Assembly: GCF_900114995.1 (NCBI RefSeq)
Contig: NZ_FOUX01000002.1
Coordinates: forward strand, 992,001 to 1,056,000
Source: Chitinophaga sp. YR627
GTDB taxonomy: Bacteria > Bacteroidota > Bacteroidia > Chitinophagales > Chitinophagaceae
DNA: 64,000 bases
Reading direction: 5' to 3'
Shown one piece after another: positions 38,564-49,162 of the stretch (position 1 is the stretch's first letter; each line of letters begins with the position of its first letter). A program made the translations under genes and the position numbers. Below the pieces are notes generated by a model. That model was not told the origin of the DNA, did no database searches, and saw nothing but the letters and a program-made list of their open reading frames with translations.

Positions 38564-41434
38564 ATGAATCTTTTTGATATACAACAGAATGAATTTATTG
38601 GCCGTCACATCGGGCCAAATGAAGCTGAGACTAAACACATGCTGGATACCGTAGGAGTATCTTCCCTTGAAGAGCTGGTAAGCAAAACAGTGCCTGGAGC
38701 CATCCGTATGCAGCATCCGCTGGCGGTACCTCCTGCAATGAGTGAGAGCGACTACCTGCGTCATCTGAAAGAAGTATCTCTGAAGAATCATGTATTCCGC
38801 AACTACATCGGACAGGGTTACTACGATACGATCACTCCAAGCGTGATCTTACGTAATGTGTTTGAAAATCCAGGATGGTACACGCAGTACACGCCCTACC
38901 AGGCGGAGATCGCGCAGGGCCGTCTGGAGAGTCTGCTGAATTTCCAGACGATGGTAAGCGACCTCACCGGTCTGCCTATCGCCAACGCTTCCCTGCTGGA
39001 TGAAGCAACTGCTGCTGCTGAGGCAATGGCCATGTTCTTCAGCGCGCTGAACAAAGACCACGACAAACTCTCCCGTCCGAAGTTCTTTGTTGATGCCAAC
39101 ACATTCCCGCAAACTATTGACGTTATATACACCCGCGCTACCCCGCTGAACATCGAGGTAGTAGTAGGTAACTACAATACAGTTGCCATCGACGAATCTT
39201 TCTTCGGTGCACTGGTACAGTATCCAAACAGTCTTGGTGGTGTTGAAGATTACCGCAACTTCATTGAGAAGGTACACGCAGCTGGTGCTTATGTAGCAAT
39301 GGCTACTGACCTGCTGGCACTGACCCTGCTGACCACTCCGGGCGAACTGGGTGCTGATGCAGCTTTAGGTTCCGCACAGCGTTTTGGTGTTCCATTAGGT
39401 TTTGGTGGTCCTCACGCAGCTTTCTTTGCTGTGAAAGATGAATTCAAACGTTCCATCCCGGGCCGTATCATCGGTGTGAGCATCGACGCACAGGGCAACC
39501 GCGCACTGCGTATGGCGCTCCAGACACGTGAGCAGCACATCAAACGTGAAAAAGCAACTTCAAATATCTGTACTGCACAGGCACTGCTGGCTAACATGGC
39601 CGCTATGTATGCAGTATATCATGGTCCTAAAGGCCTGAAAAATATCGCTACCCGCGTAGCTATCCTGGCTAATGCAATCGCTGAAAAACTGAGAGCAAAA
39701 GGTCTGGAACTGGGTGCTTCCTTCTTCTTCGATACCGTTGAAGTACGTGTAAGCAACAGTGCTGCGATCAGAACAAAAGCGGAAGCGATCGGTATCAACT
39801 TCTTCTATCCTGAAGCTGGCCGCGTGATCATCTCTCTTGATGAAACCGTAACCATCCAGGATGTAAACGATATTCTCGGCATCTTCGAAGCAGGTACTAT
39901 CACCAGCGAAAGCCCTGAACTGAAAGCTACCAGCATCCCTGCAGGTCTGGAAAGAACTTCTGCATACCTGGTACACCCTGTCTTCAACACACATCACAGC
40001 GAGTCTGAGATGATGCGTTATATGAAGCTGCTGGAAAATAAAGACCTTTCTCTGAACACTTCCATGATCTCTCTGGGTAGCTGTACCATGAAACTGAACG
40101 CAGCTACTGAAATGATCCCATTAAGCTGGAGCCACTGGAGCAAGATGCACCCGTTTGCACCTAAAACACAAACAGGCGGTTATCAGCAGATCGTGGATGA
40201 ACTGAGCGATTATCTGTGTAAAGTGACTGCATTCGACGCTTGTAGCCTGCAACCTAACAGTGGTGCTCAGGGCGAATATGCTGGTCTGCTGGTGATCAAA
40301 GCATACCACGAAAGCAGAGGCGAAGGTCACCGTAACGTGATGCTGATCCCGATCTCTGCACACGGTACAAACCCTGCTTCCGCTGTAATGGCTGGTTTCA
40401 AGGTAGTAGTAGTAAAAGCGCTGGAAAATGGTTACATCGATGTAGCTGACCTGAAAGCGAAAGCTGCACAATACGCTGCGAACCTTGCAGGTATCATGAT
40501 CACTTATCCTTCTACATACGGTGTATACGAAGAGAGCGTAAAAGATATCTGTAATACTGTTCACGAATTCGGCGGACAGGTATACATGGATGGCGCCAAC
40601 ATGAACGCACAGGTAGGTCTGACCGCTCCTGGTCTGATCGGTGCGGACGTTTGTCACCTGAACCTGCACAAGACCTTCGCAATTCCTCACGGTGGTGGTG
40701 GTCCTGGCATGGGTCCGATCTGCGTAGGTAAACACCTTGCGCCATTCCTCCCAGGTCACGTAAGCCTGGATACAAAAGCACATACACAGGCAGTATCTGC
40801 AGCGCCTTATGGTTCTGCTTCCATCCTGCTGATCTCTTATGCATATATCCGTCTGCTGGGTTTTGAAGGTCTGAAACAGGCTTCTCAGTTCGCCATCCTG
40901 AATGCTAACTACATGAAGGCTCGTCTGGAAAAAGCATACGATATCCTGTACAATGGTGTGAACGGTACCTGCGCACACGAGTTCATCGTTGACCTGCGTC
41001 CATTCAAAGCTTCAGCTGGTATTGAAGCAGAAGATGTGGCAAAACGTCTGATGGACTACGGTTTCCACGCTCCTACCCTGAGCTTCCCTGTTGCTGGTAC
41101 GATCATGATCGAGCCTACAGAAAGTGAAGATAAAGACGAACTGGATCGCTTCTGCGACGCAATGCTCGCCATCCGTGAAGAGATTGCTGCTGTAGAAAAT
41201 GGTGCTGCTGATAAAGCGAACAACGTACTGAAACATGCGCCGCATACACAGTTCGTGATCACTGCCGACGACTGGACACGTCCTTACACCCGTCAGCAGG
41301 CAGCTTATCCGCTGGACTACGTGAAACTGAATAAATTCTGGCCTTCTATCAGCCGTGTGAATAACACACATGGTGACCGTAACCTGATCTGTACCTGCGA
41401 GCCTGTTAGCTCCTATGCAGAAGCAGAAGCGTAA
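38564..41434 (+). CDS. gcvP: Glycine dehydrogenase (decarboxylating), P protein
   Basis: 956 residues from the ATG at 38564; the frame is open from 38501, but homology begins [20 protein letters not shown], and the promoter lies at 38500-38531. It is the fused P protein of the glycine cleavage system, which decarboxylates glycine and passes the aminomethyl group to lipoylated H protein. The PLP lysine is K703 in [17 protein letters not shown]. The N- and C-terminal halves are the expected pseudo-repeats. gcvT and gcvH are not adjacent. A terminator follows. Confidence 0.97.
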   Translation: MNLFDIQQNEFIGRHIGPNEAETKHMLDTVGVSSLEELVSKTVPGAIRMQHPLAVPPAMSESDYLRHLKEVSLKNHVFRNYIGQGYYDTITPSVILRNVFENPGWYTQYTPYQAEIAQGRLESLLNFQTMVSDLTGLPIANASLLDEATAAAEAMAMFFSALNKDHDKLSRPKFFVDANTFPQTIDVIYTRATPLNIEVVVGNYNTVAIDESFFGALVQYPNSLGGVEDYRNFIEKVHAAGAYVAMATDLLALTLLTTPGELGADAALGSAQRFGVPLGFGGPHAAFFAVKDEFKRSIPGRIIGVSIDAQGNRALRMALQTREQHIKREKATSNICTAQALLANMAAMYAVYHGPKGLKNIATRVAILANAIAEKLRAKGLELGASFFFDTVEVRVSNSAAIRTKAEAIGINFFYPEAGRVIISLDETVTIQDVNDILGIFEAGTITSESPELKATSIPAGLERTSAYLVHPVFNTHHSESEMMRYMKLLENKDLSLNTSMISLGSCTMKLNAATEMIPLSWSHWSKMHPFAPKTQTGGYQQIVDELSDYLCKVTAFDACSLQPNSGAQGEYAGLLVIKAYHESRGEGHRNVMLIPISAHGTNPASAVMAGFKVVVVKALENGYIDVADLKAKAAQYAANLAGIMITYPSTYGVYEESVKDICNTVHEFGGQVYMDGANMNAQVGLTAPGLIGADVCHLNLHKTFAIPHGGGGPGMGPICVGKHLAPFLPGHVSLDTKAHTQAVSAAPYGSASILLISYAYIRLLGFEGLKQASQFAILNANYMKARLEKAYDILYNGVNGTCAHEFIVDLRPFKASAGIEAEDVAKRLMDYGFHAPTLSFPVAGTIMIEPTESEDKDELDRFCDAMLAIREEIAAVENGAADKANNVLKHAPHTQFVITADDWTRPYTRQQAAYPLDYVKLNKFWPSISRVNNTHGDRNLICTCEPVSSYAEAEA

Positions 41435-41489
41435 TTAGATATTGAGCACTGAAGATAAAGCCCCGGTGTTTGAACCAGGCAGATAATAT

Positions 41490-41524
41490 AAGCGGTGATA
41501 TCAAATGATATCGCCGCTTTTTTT
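41490..41524 (+). terminator. Terminator after gcvP
   Basis: Stem AAGCGGTGATATCA / TGATATCGCCGCTT (one wobble) with a two-nt loop extension, followed by a T-run. Confidence 0.85.
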
Positions 41525-41635
41525 ATGTTAAAAACCACCATCCCACGATAATATAGTGTAACCTTTTACGTTATATCATCCCAGTAGAAAATATTATATA
41601 TTATCTTTGCCAATTTTTATTCTGCAGATTGTCTG

Positions 41636-42793
41636 ATGAATGCCAACAAATATTTAATCCAGCTGGATGGCTTGAGAGCATTAGCTATTTCCGCTGTAAT
41701 TGTCGCACACTATACCACCATTTTTCCTAAACCCACCGGAGAAAAATTTAACTATTTCGTAGGAGCATTTGGTGTGACCCTATTTTTTGTACTGAGTGGA
41801 TTTCTGATCATTAAAATTCTCATTGATAATAAGGAATCAGCACAAAGCAATGCTTTTATTCTGCGGCAGTTTTATATCCGCAGATTCCTGAGGATCTTCC
41901 CCCTTTATTATCTGGCCATACTGATAGGCTGGATACTCGATGTACCCAATTGCAGGGAACATGTAGTATCCCTCTTAACATACGTCGCTAACTGGGTACC
42001 TGGTCCACCACGCGCTGATCTCAGATATTATTCACATCTCTGGTCACTTGGTGTGGAAGAGCAGTTCTATATTTTCTTTCCGGTAGTGTTTCTATGGATA
42101 AAGAAAGAACACACAAAACGGTTCCTTATCGGATTGATTGCATTTGCGTTTATATCAAGAATTGCCGTTGTCTTATGGCACGCCTATACCGGCAGTTCCA
42201 CACAAAACAACTGGATGGCACACCGCCTTACCCCATGTTGCCTGGATGCCTTTGCTATAGGCGGATTGCTGGCATTCGCCCAGTACTATTATTACGCGAA
42301 AGCGAAAGCATTTTTTACAAAAAGAAACTGGACGCTACCAGTGCTTGCTTTACTGGCCGGCTCCGTGCTTTTGTGGATGACAGATACTTTCGAAGGCCCT
42401 GTCAGCTATATCAATATCATGTTCAATCGTCCCCTACTGGCTACAGCAAGCGTTTTTCTGGTAGGTAAAGCAGCATTTTCAGGATATCATGGGATACAGA
42501 AAAAGCTACTCGAAAACAAGGTGATCGTCTATATAGGAAAGATCAGTTATGGATTATATGTGTATCACTTCATCATCCCGTATCTCATTCAGCTGATCAC
42601 ACCGGCCATGCCAGCCTGGCTCGCACATATGGACCCTAAGATATTGAGCACGATAGGTAGCATGGCCATCGCAAGCTTATCATGGTTTGTATTCGAAAAG
42701 CCCATTAACGATCTTAAAAAATACTTTACATACCAAAAACAACAACCAACCATTACTCCTACCCCTGATCAACACCTGAACAGGGCCGCATAA
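41636..42793 (+). CDS. Acyltransferase-3 family membrane protein (OafA/YrhL-like)
   Basis: 385 residues with about ten membrane segments. The N-terminal LDGLRALAISAVIVAHY holds the family's catalytic His in its first helix region, followed by LFFVLSGFLI, RRFLRIFPLYYLA and SLGVEEQFYIFFPV. The family O-acetylates or acylates surface polysaccharides or lipids; the acceptor here is unknown. TATCTTTG at 41602-41609 is a likely -7 element. A terminator follows the gene. Confidence 0.92.
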   Translation: MNANKYLIQLDGLRALAISAVIVAHYTTIFPKPTGEKFNYFVGAFGVTLFFVLSGFLIIKILIDNKESAQSNAFILRQFYIRRFLRIFPLYYLAILIGWILDVPNCREHVVSLLTYVANWVPGPPRADLRYYSHLWSLGVEEQFYIFFPVVFLWIKKEHTKRFLIGLIAFAFISRIAVVLWHAYTGSSTQNNWMAHRLTPCCLDAFAIGGLLAFAQYYYYAKAKAFFTKRNWTLPVLALLAGSVLLWMTDTFEGPVSYINIMFNRPLLATASVFLVGKAAFSGYHGIQKKLLENKVIVYIGKISYGLYVYHFIIPYLIQLITPAMPAWLAHMDPKILSTIGSMAIASLSWFVFEKPINDLKKYFTYQKQQPTITPTPDQHLNRAA

Positions 42794-42804
42794 TACGATT
42801 CTTC

Positions 42805-42852
42805 AGAGGAGATGTAAGTGTATATACACAGTGACGACCTTACATCTCCTCT
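42805..42852 (+). terminator. Terminator after acyltransferase gene
   Basis: Stem AGAGGAGATGTAAG / CTTACATCTCCTCT around a 20-nt loop, followed by a T-run. Confidence 0.8.
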
Positions 42853-43028
42853 TTTTTGTTTCCCCTTTGTCTCTCCCTTGTAATATCCTTCCCGCCCCTT
42901 AAAAAAACTTATCCTGATTACCAAGCATTTACTCCTAACTGATACAAACTTACCCTCATTTCCATACTCACTATTATTAATTCATTAATATTTTACATAT
43001 ATTACATATAAGAAAAACCGTTATACTT

Positions 43029-43547
43029 ATGCAGGACTACTCTTTTATGACCACTGAAGAGATCTTCCTCCTCCAGGATGCGTTGAAGAAAAACAAAAAG
43101 CAGATCTACAAATTCATATCGTTCGGTCTGCTGCTGGTGATCATCGCAGCTTTTGTGCCTCATTTTTTCCTTAGCAAACGTCTCAGCGAAGAAGAGATCA
43201 ATCAATCTCTTTTCTCCTATAAAAACGCCTGGTTCTGGGTGTGGCTGATGTCTTTTGTGCTGGCGTTGGTCTTTGCACTGATTAAAGTAACAGATGTACG
43301 TTACTATACCATCAAAAAGGACCTTACCAAACTGGAAAAAGGACAGATACAGGTACCGCTGGAAGCCATCTACCAGGGCAACAATGAGATGCAGACCAGC
43401 TTCATTGTTCAGCAGGAAGGAGTGAAGAAAAGAAAGCGTCTCTTCTACTGGATGCGTGGCCGTCTGGATGACTTCAGGACCGGTCAGCAGGTGGAGATCA
43501 TATACGGCCGTTATTCCCGTGTGATCCTCGCTATCACCAAGCTGTAA
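43029..43547 (+). CDS. Hypothetical membrane protein (two TM segments)
   Basis: 172 residues. Hydrophobic segments at about residues 28-50 (FISFGLLLVIIAAFVPHFFL) and 68-88 (FWVWLMSFVLALVFALI) suggest a small integral membrane protein. The C-terminal ~85 residues are soluble and beta-rich (YYTIKKDLTKLEKGQIQVPLEAIY...GQQVEIIYGRYSRVILAI). No family recognised. It stands alone between two terminators. Confidence 0.75.
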   Translation: MQDYSFMTTEEIFLLQDALKKNKKQIYKFISFGLLLVIIAAFVPHFFLSKRLSEEEINQSLFSYKNAWFWVWLMSFVLALVFALIKVTDVRYYTIKKDLTKLEKGQIQVPLEAIYQGNNEMQTSFIVQQEGVKKRKRLFYWMRGRLDDFRTGQQVEIIYGRYSRVILAITKL

Positions 43548-43607
43548 ATTCATCATAAACCAACCATATCTGCCGCATGTAGCACTATCAACCTCTATTA
43601 TAAGTAA

Positions 43608-43642
43608 GAGGCCAATCCTGCGAGGTTGGCCTCTTTTTTTTA
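43608..43642 (+). terminator. Terminator after the 172-residue membrane protein
   Basis: Stem AGAGGCCAA / TTGGCCTCT with loop TCCTGCGAGG, followed by a T-run. It overlaps a TATATTTG (43642-43649) that may be the -7 element of the next gene. Confidence 0.8.
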
Positions 43643-43679
43643 TATTTGACGATACTCCATCGTACATACTGCATATTTT

Positions 43680-44030
43680 ATGAATATTGAGCAATTCCGG
43701 GAATACTGTCTGACCCTGCCAGGCGTGACTGAAGAGTTTCCTTTTGGCGAAGAAATACTCGTGTATAAGGTGAAAGGAAAAGTATTTACCCTGACACATC
43801 TTGATAACTTCGAAACCATCAATCTGAAATGCGATCCTGAGATCGCCATAGAGCTACGTGAGCGATATGATGGCGTTACACCGGGTTATCACATGAATAA
43901 AAAACACTGGAATACCGTAGACGTGCATTCCAATATCCCCAATAAGCTGATACTCCAGTGGATAAAAGACTCTTATGATCTTGTTGTAAAATCACTGCCA
44001 AAAAAAGACAGGGAAAGCCTGTTATCTTAG
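43680..44030 (+). CDS. MmcQ/YjbR family protein
   Basis: 116 residues. The N-terminal FREYCLTLPGVTEEFPFGEEILVYKVKGKVFTL and later GYHMNKKHWNTVDV are the typical MmcQ/YjbR pattern, a small CyaY-like fold with proposed DNA-binding. Function is not established. The gene lies 24 nt before the CocE-like hydrolase start and could share its transcript. Confidence 0.9.
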   Translation: MNIEQFREYCLTLPGVTEEFPFGEEILVYKVKGKVFTLTHLDNFETINLKCDPEIAIELRERYDGVTPGYHMNKKHWNTVDVHSNIPNKLILQWIKDSYDLVVKSLPKKDRESLLS

Positions 44031-44054
44031 CTATTATAAACCGTTCATTTGCTT

Positions 44055-45947
44055 ATGAGAAAATTGCTATCGTTGCTTGTTGCAGCGCTGATCCTGCACA
44101 GTTCCTGTGTAAAAGCCATTAATCAGGACTCACTGTGGGTACGTGAGAACTACGTTAAAAAAGAGGTATATATCACGATGCGTGACGGTGTAAAACTGTT
44201 CACTTCCATCTATATGCCGAAGGACAAATCTGAGAAACATCCGATTCTCATGTCCCGTACGCCTTACTCCTGTGCTCCCTATGGAGAGGATAAATACCTC
44301 CCGCTGTGGAACAGCCACTTTATGTCTTACCTGAAACAGGGTTATATATTCATTCAGCAGGACGTAAGAGGACGCTGGATGAGTGAGGGCACCTTTGTTG
44401 ATGTACGCCCTTTTAATCCCAATAAAAAAGGCAAACAGGATATCGACGAAGCCAGTGATACCTATGACGCTATTGACTGGCTGGTAAAGAACCTGGAAAA
44501 CAACAACGGTAATGTTGGTATCCTGGGGATCTCCTACCCTGGTTTCTACTCTACCATGGCAGCTTTAAGCGGTCACCCGGCATTGAAGGCGGTAAGTCCG
44601 CAGGCACCGGTAACCGACTGGTTCCTGGGAGATGACTTCCATCATAACGGCGCATTCTTCATCACAGATGCTTTCGCTTTCTATACCAGTTTTGGTAAAC
44701 CAAGACCTCAGCCAACTACCATCGGGCCCAGCGGTTTTGAGTACCATAACACGGATAACTATGACTTCTACCTGCGTACCGGTGCGGTGAAGAACTTTAC
44801 CAGACTGATGGGCGATAGTATCGCTTTCTGGAAAGACCTCGTTGCACACCCTGATCTGGACAACTGGTGGAAAGCACGTAATGTAAGACAGTTCCTGACC
44901 AGCGTAAAACCGGCGATGCTGGAAGTAGGCGGTCTGTTTGATGCGGAAGACTGCTTCGGCGCATGGAATACCTATAAAGCCATCGAAAAACAGAGCACCA
45001 AAACCAACAACCGTGTTGTGATGGGTCCATGGTACCATGGTCAGTGGTCATCCAAAGTAAATGATGGCTCTTCCCTGGGGAATGTACGCTTTGGTAGCGC
45101 TACCTCACACTGGTATCAGCAGAATATTGAAGAGCCTTTCTTCAACTACTACCTGAGAGGCATAGGTACAGACAGCATCGCGGAAGCTACTGTCTTCTTC
45201 ACCGGCGAAAACCAGTGGCGTAAACTGGCGCAATGGCCGCTGCCGGCACAGACAAAGCAATTGTATCTGCAGGCAAATGGTAAACTGGATTTCAGCAAAC
45301 CACTGAACGCAGACAGCTTTACAGAATATGTCAGCGATCCGGCTAAACCGGTACCATATACCGAAGATGTACACTTCGACCGTACCATCTCCTACATGAC
45401 CGACGACCAGCGTTTTGCGTCCAGACGTCCGGATGTAGCGACTTTCGAAACAGGCGTACTGACGGAAGATGTGACGGCAGCAGGACCACTGCTGGCGAAA
45501 CTGGTGGTGAGTACCAGCGGTACAGATGCCGACTTCGTGGTAAAACTGATCGACGTATTCCCGAATGATTTCAGATACGAAACAGACGCACCTTCTGAAC
45601 ACCGCAGGCTGCCATCCCATACTTATCCGATGGGCGGTTACCAGATGCTGGTACGTGGCGAGATCATGCGTGGAAAGTACCGTAACAGCTTTGAAAAGCC
45701 GGAAGCATTCAAACCAAACACACCAACAGACGTCAATTTCAACATACCTGACATCGCGCATACCTTCAAAAAAGGACATAAGATCATGGTACAGGTACAG
45801 AGTAGCTGGTTCCCCCTGGTAGACAGAAATCCACAGGTATTTACCAATATCTATACCTGCGACGATAAGGACTTCCGTAAGGCGGATATCCGTATCTACC
45901 ACGACGCACAGCATGCTTCTCATATAGAGTTGCCGGTAATCAAATAG
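44055..45947 (+). CDS. CocE/NonD family hydrolase (X-Pro dipeptidyl-peptidase S15-like)
   Basis: 630 residues from the ATG at 44055; a TTG two codons earlier is less likely. A signal peptide (LLSLLVAALILHSSC) indicates export. The catalytic Ser is S160 in GISYPG within an alpha/beta hydrolase domain; the Asp is probably in LFDAEDCFG and the His in GPWYHGQW. The C-terminal jelly-roll (about 420-620) is the PepX_C domain. Members are esterases/amidases or dipeptidyl peptidases; the substrate cannot be read from sequence. FKBP gene follows. Confidence 0.92.
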   Translation: MRKLLSLLVAALILHSSCVKAINQDSLWVRENYVKKEVYITMRDGVKLFTSIYMPKDKSEKHPILMSRTPYSCAPYGEDKYLPLWNSHFMSYLKQGYIFIQQDVRGRWMSEGTFVDVRPFNPNKKGKQDIDEASDTYDAIDWLVKNLENNNGNVGILGISYPGFYSTMAALSGHPALKAVSPQAPVTDWFLGDDFHHNGAFFITDAFAFYTSFGKPRPQPTTIGPSGFEYHNTDNYDFYLRTGAVKNFTRLMGDSIAFWKDLVAHPDLDNWWKARNVRQFLTSVKPAMLEVGGLFDAEDCFGAWNTYKAIEKQSTKTNNRVVMGPWYHGQWSSKVNDGSSLGNVRFGSATSHWYQQNIEEPFFNYYLRGIGTDSIAEATVFFTGENQWRKLAQWPLPAQTKQLYLQANGKLDFSKPLNADSFTEYVSDPAKPVPYTEDVHFDRTISYMTDDQRFASRRPDVATFETGVLTEDVTAAGPLLAKLVVSTSGTDADFVVKLIDVFPNDFRYETDAPSEHRRLPSHTYPMGGYQMLVRGEIMRGKYRNSFEKPEAFKPNTPTDVNFNIPDIAHTFKKGHKIMVQVQSSWFPLVDRNPQVFTNIYTCDDKDFRKADIRIYHDAQHASHIELPVIK

Positions 45948-46018
45948 TTACTAACTTGCAGGCCATTCCGGCGGGGTGTTCCTGCCGGGTACAACTGTAC
46001 AGTTCAATAAACCATTAT

Positions 46019-46741
46019 ATGATCAGAAAAGCCCTATTACTTGGAGTTTTGGGCGTGGCTACCCTTCCGGGTTACGCGCAAAAGAAAAAGAAGTCTAAAA
46101 AAGACGAAGCGGTTCCGGTAGCTGTAGCACCGGCTCCATTATTACAGACCAAACTGGATACGATCAGTTATGCCATTGGCCTGGAATTTGGCGGTATGCT
46201 GAAAATGCAGGGACTGGACAGCGTTAAAACCGAAATACTGTCCAAAGCGCTGAAAGATGCCATGAATAACGGCACACCTTTGATTACTAAAGAACAAGGC
46301 AATATGAGTGTAAGTGATTATTTACAACAGTTAAAAGCGGAAAAGATGCAGAAAAACAAAGTAGCCGGCGAACAGTTCCTGGCAGAAAATAAAACAAAGC
46401 CAGGTGTAGTTGCACTGCCAAGCGGCCTGCAATACCAGGTGATCACTGAAGGTACAGGTCCTAAGCCTACCATCAATGACAAAGTAAAAACACACTACCA
46501 CGGTACACTGATCGATGGTACTGTATTTGACAGCTCAGTAGAAAGAGGTCAGCCGATCTCCTTCCCTGTCAGCGGTGTGATCAAAGGCTGGACAGAAGCT
46601 TTACAGTTAATGCCTGTAGGTTCCAAATGGAAACTGTTCATTCCTTCCGATCTGGCTTACGGTGAGCGTCAGGCAGGACCAAAAATCGGCCCTAACAGTG
46701 CGCTGGTATTCGAAGTAGAACTGATCGCTATTGAAAAATAG
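46019..46741 (+). CDS. FKBP-type peptidyl-prolyl isomerase, periplasmic
   Basis: 240 residues from the ATG at 46019 (an upstream TTG-open frame adds 21 unlikely residues). Signal peptide: ALLLGVLGVATLPGYAQ. An FKBP N-terminal dimerisation-type domain (LDTISYAIGLEFGGMLKMQGL...) precedes the FKBP_C domain (LPSGLQYQVITEGTGPKPTINDKVKTHYHGTLIDGTVFDSS...YGERQAGPKIGPNSALVFEVEL, in pieces). It catalyses prolyl isomerisation and folding in the envelope, like FkpA/Mip. It is 71 nt after the hydrolase gene. Confidence 0.95.
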   Translation: MIRKALLLGVLGVATLPGYAQKKKKSKKDEAVPVAVAPAPLLQTKLDTISYAIGLEFGGMLKMQGLDSVKTEILSKALKDAMNNGTPLITKEQGNMSVSDYLQQLKAEKMQKNKVAGEQFLAENKTKPGVVALPSGLQYQVITEGTGPKPTINDKVKTHYHGTLIDGTVFDSSVERGQPISFPVSGVIKGWTEALQLMPVGSKWKLFIPSDLAYGERQAGPKIGPNSALVFEVELIAIEK

Positions 46742-46761
46742 TTTCATCTGCAACGATGATA

Positions 46762-46802
46762 AAAACAAAGCCCCGGTCTGTAACAGACCGGGGCTTTGTT
46801 TT
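46762..46802. terminator. Bidirectional terminator between FKBP and aromatic operon
   Basis: Nineteen-bp perfect stem AAAACAAAGCCCCGGTCTG / CAGACCGGGGCTTTGTTTT with loop TAA. It serves the FKBP gene (plus) and the end of the aromatic operon (minus). Confidence 0.92.
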
Positions 46803-46824
46803 ATGTAAAGTGTTTTTATTCCTA

Positions 46825-47820
46825 TTAACGGAACACTCTTGCACTACGCTGTTCCAGCAGCATAAAATCTGCCAGCGCCATTGCTGCAACCGCTTCCAGT
46901 ACCACTGGTACTCTCAAAGCGATACACAGGTCATGACGGCCTTTCACGCTGAAGTTTTCCACTTCACCGCTTTTGATATTCAGCGTATGCTGCTCTTTAG
47001 GTGTGCTGGAAGTTGGTTTTACCGCTACGCGGAATACCAGCGGATTACCATTGGTAATACCACCCACTACACCGCCGGCATGATTGGTAGCTGTTTTACC
47101 GCTGGCATCCAGAATGGCGTCGTTATGCTCAACACCTTTCATACGTGCAGCTGCGAAACCAGCGCCAAATTCGATACCCTTGATAGCAGGAATGGAGAAT
47201 ACTGCATGTGCAATAGTAGACTCTACAGAATCAAAGAAAGGTTCGCCTAAACCGATAGGCAATCCTTCTACCACGCATTCTACAATACCACCTACAGAGT
47301 CTTTCGCTGCAATAGCAGCTTCCAGTCCCTGCTCCGCATCCGGCAGACCAGCTACCTCTTTCAGCGTTGCCTTTACAGAGATACCGGGACCCAGTATTTT
47401 CTTGGCTATTACGCCTGCTGCTACCAGGTTGAGGGTCAGACGGCCACTGAAGTGACCACCGCCGCGATAGTCTTCAAAACCACCGTATTTATGCGTTGCT
47501 ACAAAGTCCGCATGACCAGGACGGGGAAACTCACGGAGCTTCTCATAGTCTGTACTGCGGGTATTGTTGTTCTCGAATAATATTGTGATGGGAGCACCGG
47601 TAGTATGGTCATTGAATACGCCGGACTTGATAAAAGGCAGGTCCTCTTCCTTGCGGGGCGTAGTACCTTTCGCACCGGCTTTACGTCTTTCCAGATCAGG
47701 CAGGAAATCCTCCTGAGTAAGCGGAATACCGGCAGGAATGCCGTCTATATTCACACCTACGCTGGCGCCATGCGATTCGCCAAATACATTCACCCGGAAT
47801 AATCTACCAAAACTGTTCAT
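46825..47820 (-). CDS. aroC: Chorismate synthase
   Basis: 331 residues. It converts EPSP to chorismate using reduced FMN. Visible motifs: FGESHG (residues 13-18), RPGHAD, the GGGHFSGRLT segment, and IEFGAGFAAARM. The third signature reads GRHDLC rather than the usual GRHD-P/A/S-C, a small deviation. It is slightly short for the family but complete at both ends. Last gene of the aromatic operon; 49 nt after aroA. Confidence 0.95.
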   Translation of the reverse strand: MNSFGRLFRVNVFGESHGASVGVNIDGIPAGIPLTQEDFLPDLERRKAGAKGTTPRKEEDLPFIKSGVFNDHTTGAPITILFENNNTRSTDYEKLREFPRPGHADFVATHKYGGFEDYRGGGHFSGRLTLNLVAAGVIAKKILGPGISVKATLKEVAGLPDAEQGLEAAIAAKDSVGGIVECVVEGLPIGLGEPFFDSVESTIAHAVFSIPAIKGIEFGAGFAAARMKGVEHNDAILDASGKTATNHAGGVVGGITNGNPLVFRVAVKPTSSTPKEQHTLNIKSGEVENFSVKGRHDLCIALRVPVVLEAVAAMALADFMLLEQRSARVFR

Positions 47821-47869
47821 GCTTTTGAATATTTTTTACAGTAAGGATATAGCCCTTACCGTTACTATT

Positions 47870-49150
47870 TTAATGCGTCAGGCTTGCTGTACCCTGCTTT
47901 TTTACTATACCGCCGATCTTCTCCAGATGATCGTAGAATTCAGGGTATGATTTGTTAATGGCTTCTGCATCTTCGATGATCACAGGTGCATCAGCAGTCA
48001 GTGCTGCTACTGCGCAAGCCATTGCAATACGATGGTCATTGTGAGAACTTACAGTCGCGCCTTTGATACCGGTGCCGCCATGTACCAGCATTTCGTCACC
48101 GTGCAGCTCGATCTCGATACCCATTTTACCAAATTCCTCCTGCAGTGTTTTACCACGATCGCTTTCTTTATGTGCAAGTCTGTTCACACCGATAATTTTC
48201 GTTGTGCCTTCGCAGTTAGCAGCCAGTGCTACCAGCGGAGGGAACAGATCAGGACAATCAGTTGCGTCGAAGTCAAACGCCTTCAGTTGCTGTTTTTCCA
48301 CGATCACGGTGAATACGCCTGGCAGCAGACCAGCGCCGGCTTTTTCCAGTGCTTCCAGGATCGCTTTATCAGATTGTGCGGATTGTGTATTCAGGTGATG
48401 CACTTCCGCCTTACCAGCTACAGCTGCAGCTACCAGCAGGAAAGCAGCACCGCTCCAGTCACCTTCTACTGTGTATTCGCCTGCCTTGTAAGACTGACGC
48501 TTACCGAAGTGGAATTGCTCGTATTGCTCTTCTTTTACTTCTACACCAAACTGCTGCATCAGCTGCAGGGTGAGTGCGATGTAAGGTTTACTTTTCAGAT
48601 CTTTTACGGTGATGGTCACATCTTCAGCAGTTGCACCATATGCCATCAGCAAACCGGTGAGGAACTGTGAACTGAGTGAGCCGTCGATCGTAATATTCTT
48701 TGGCTGCAAAGGACCCTGGATATTCAATGGCAGCCTGCCTTCGCGGGTGGTGCATTTAACATCCAGTTGTGGCAGTACCTGCTCGAAGAAGTCCATCGGA
48801 CGTACCGTCAGACTACCATGACCATTGATGGTAATGGCTTTTTCAGAAAGCGCTGCAATGGGCGTGAACATACGGATACCCAGACCAGATTCACCACAGT
48901 TGATCTCTTCGGATACAGGTTGTATGCCTTTGCTTGTTATTTCGATATGATCTTCATTACGCTTGATTACAGCACCCAGTTTTCCCGCTACGTCCAATGC
49001 TGCGAGGCAGTCATTGCTCAGACCGGGATTACGGATAATGCTGGTGCCATTGCTCAGTAATGCGGCTGCAACTGCACGTTGCATCGCACTTTTGGAAGGA
49101 TTGGCGGTCACTGTACCACTGATAGCGCCGGGCGATATTGTTACTTGCAT
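47870..49150 (-). CDS. aroA: 3-Phosphoshikimate 1-carboxyvinyltransferase (EPSP synthase)
   Basis: 426 residues. Adds enolpyruvyl from PEP to shikimate-3-phosphate. The N-terminal NPSKSAMQRAVAAALLSNG loop, RMFTPIAALS, the GVNRLAHKESDRGKTLQEEFGKMG block and SHNDHRIAMACAVAALTAD are family signatures. The order in the operon is aroB then aroA then aroC, matching consecutive pathway steps 2, 6 and 7. Confidence 0.96.
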   Translation of the reverse strand: MQVTISPGAISGTVTANPSKSAMQRAVAAALLSNGTSIIRNPGLSNDCLAALDVAGKLGAVIKRNEDHIEITSKGIQPVSEEINCGESGLGIRMFTPIAALSEKAITINGHGSLTVRPMDFFEQVLPQLDVKCTTREGRLPLNIQGPLQPKNITIDGSLSSQFLTGLLMAYGATAEDVTITVKDLKSKPYIALTLQLMQQFGVEVKEEQYEQFHFGKRQSYKAGEYTVEGDWSGAAFLLVAAAVAGKAEVHHLNTQSAQSDKAILEALEKAGAGLLPGVFTVIVEKQQLKAFDFDATDCPDLFPPLVALAANCEGTTKIIGVNRLAHKESDRGKTLQEEFGKMGIEIELHGDEMLVHGGTGIKGATVSSHNDHRIAMACAVAALTADAPVIIEDAEAINKSYPEFYDHLEKIGGIVKKQGTASLTH

Positions 49151-49162
49151 AATTAGTTAAAT

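Noticed and set aside
40121..40978. Minus-strand open frame opposite gcvP
   Set aside because: Antisense shadow of a conserved enzyme; no motif or promoter.
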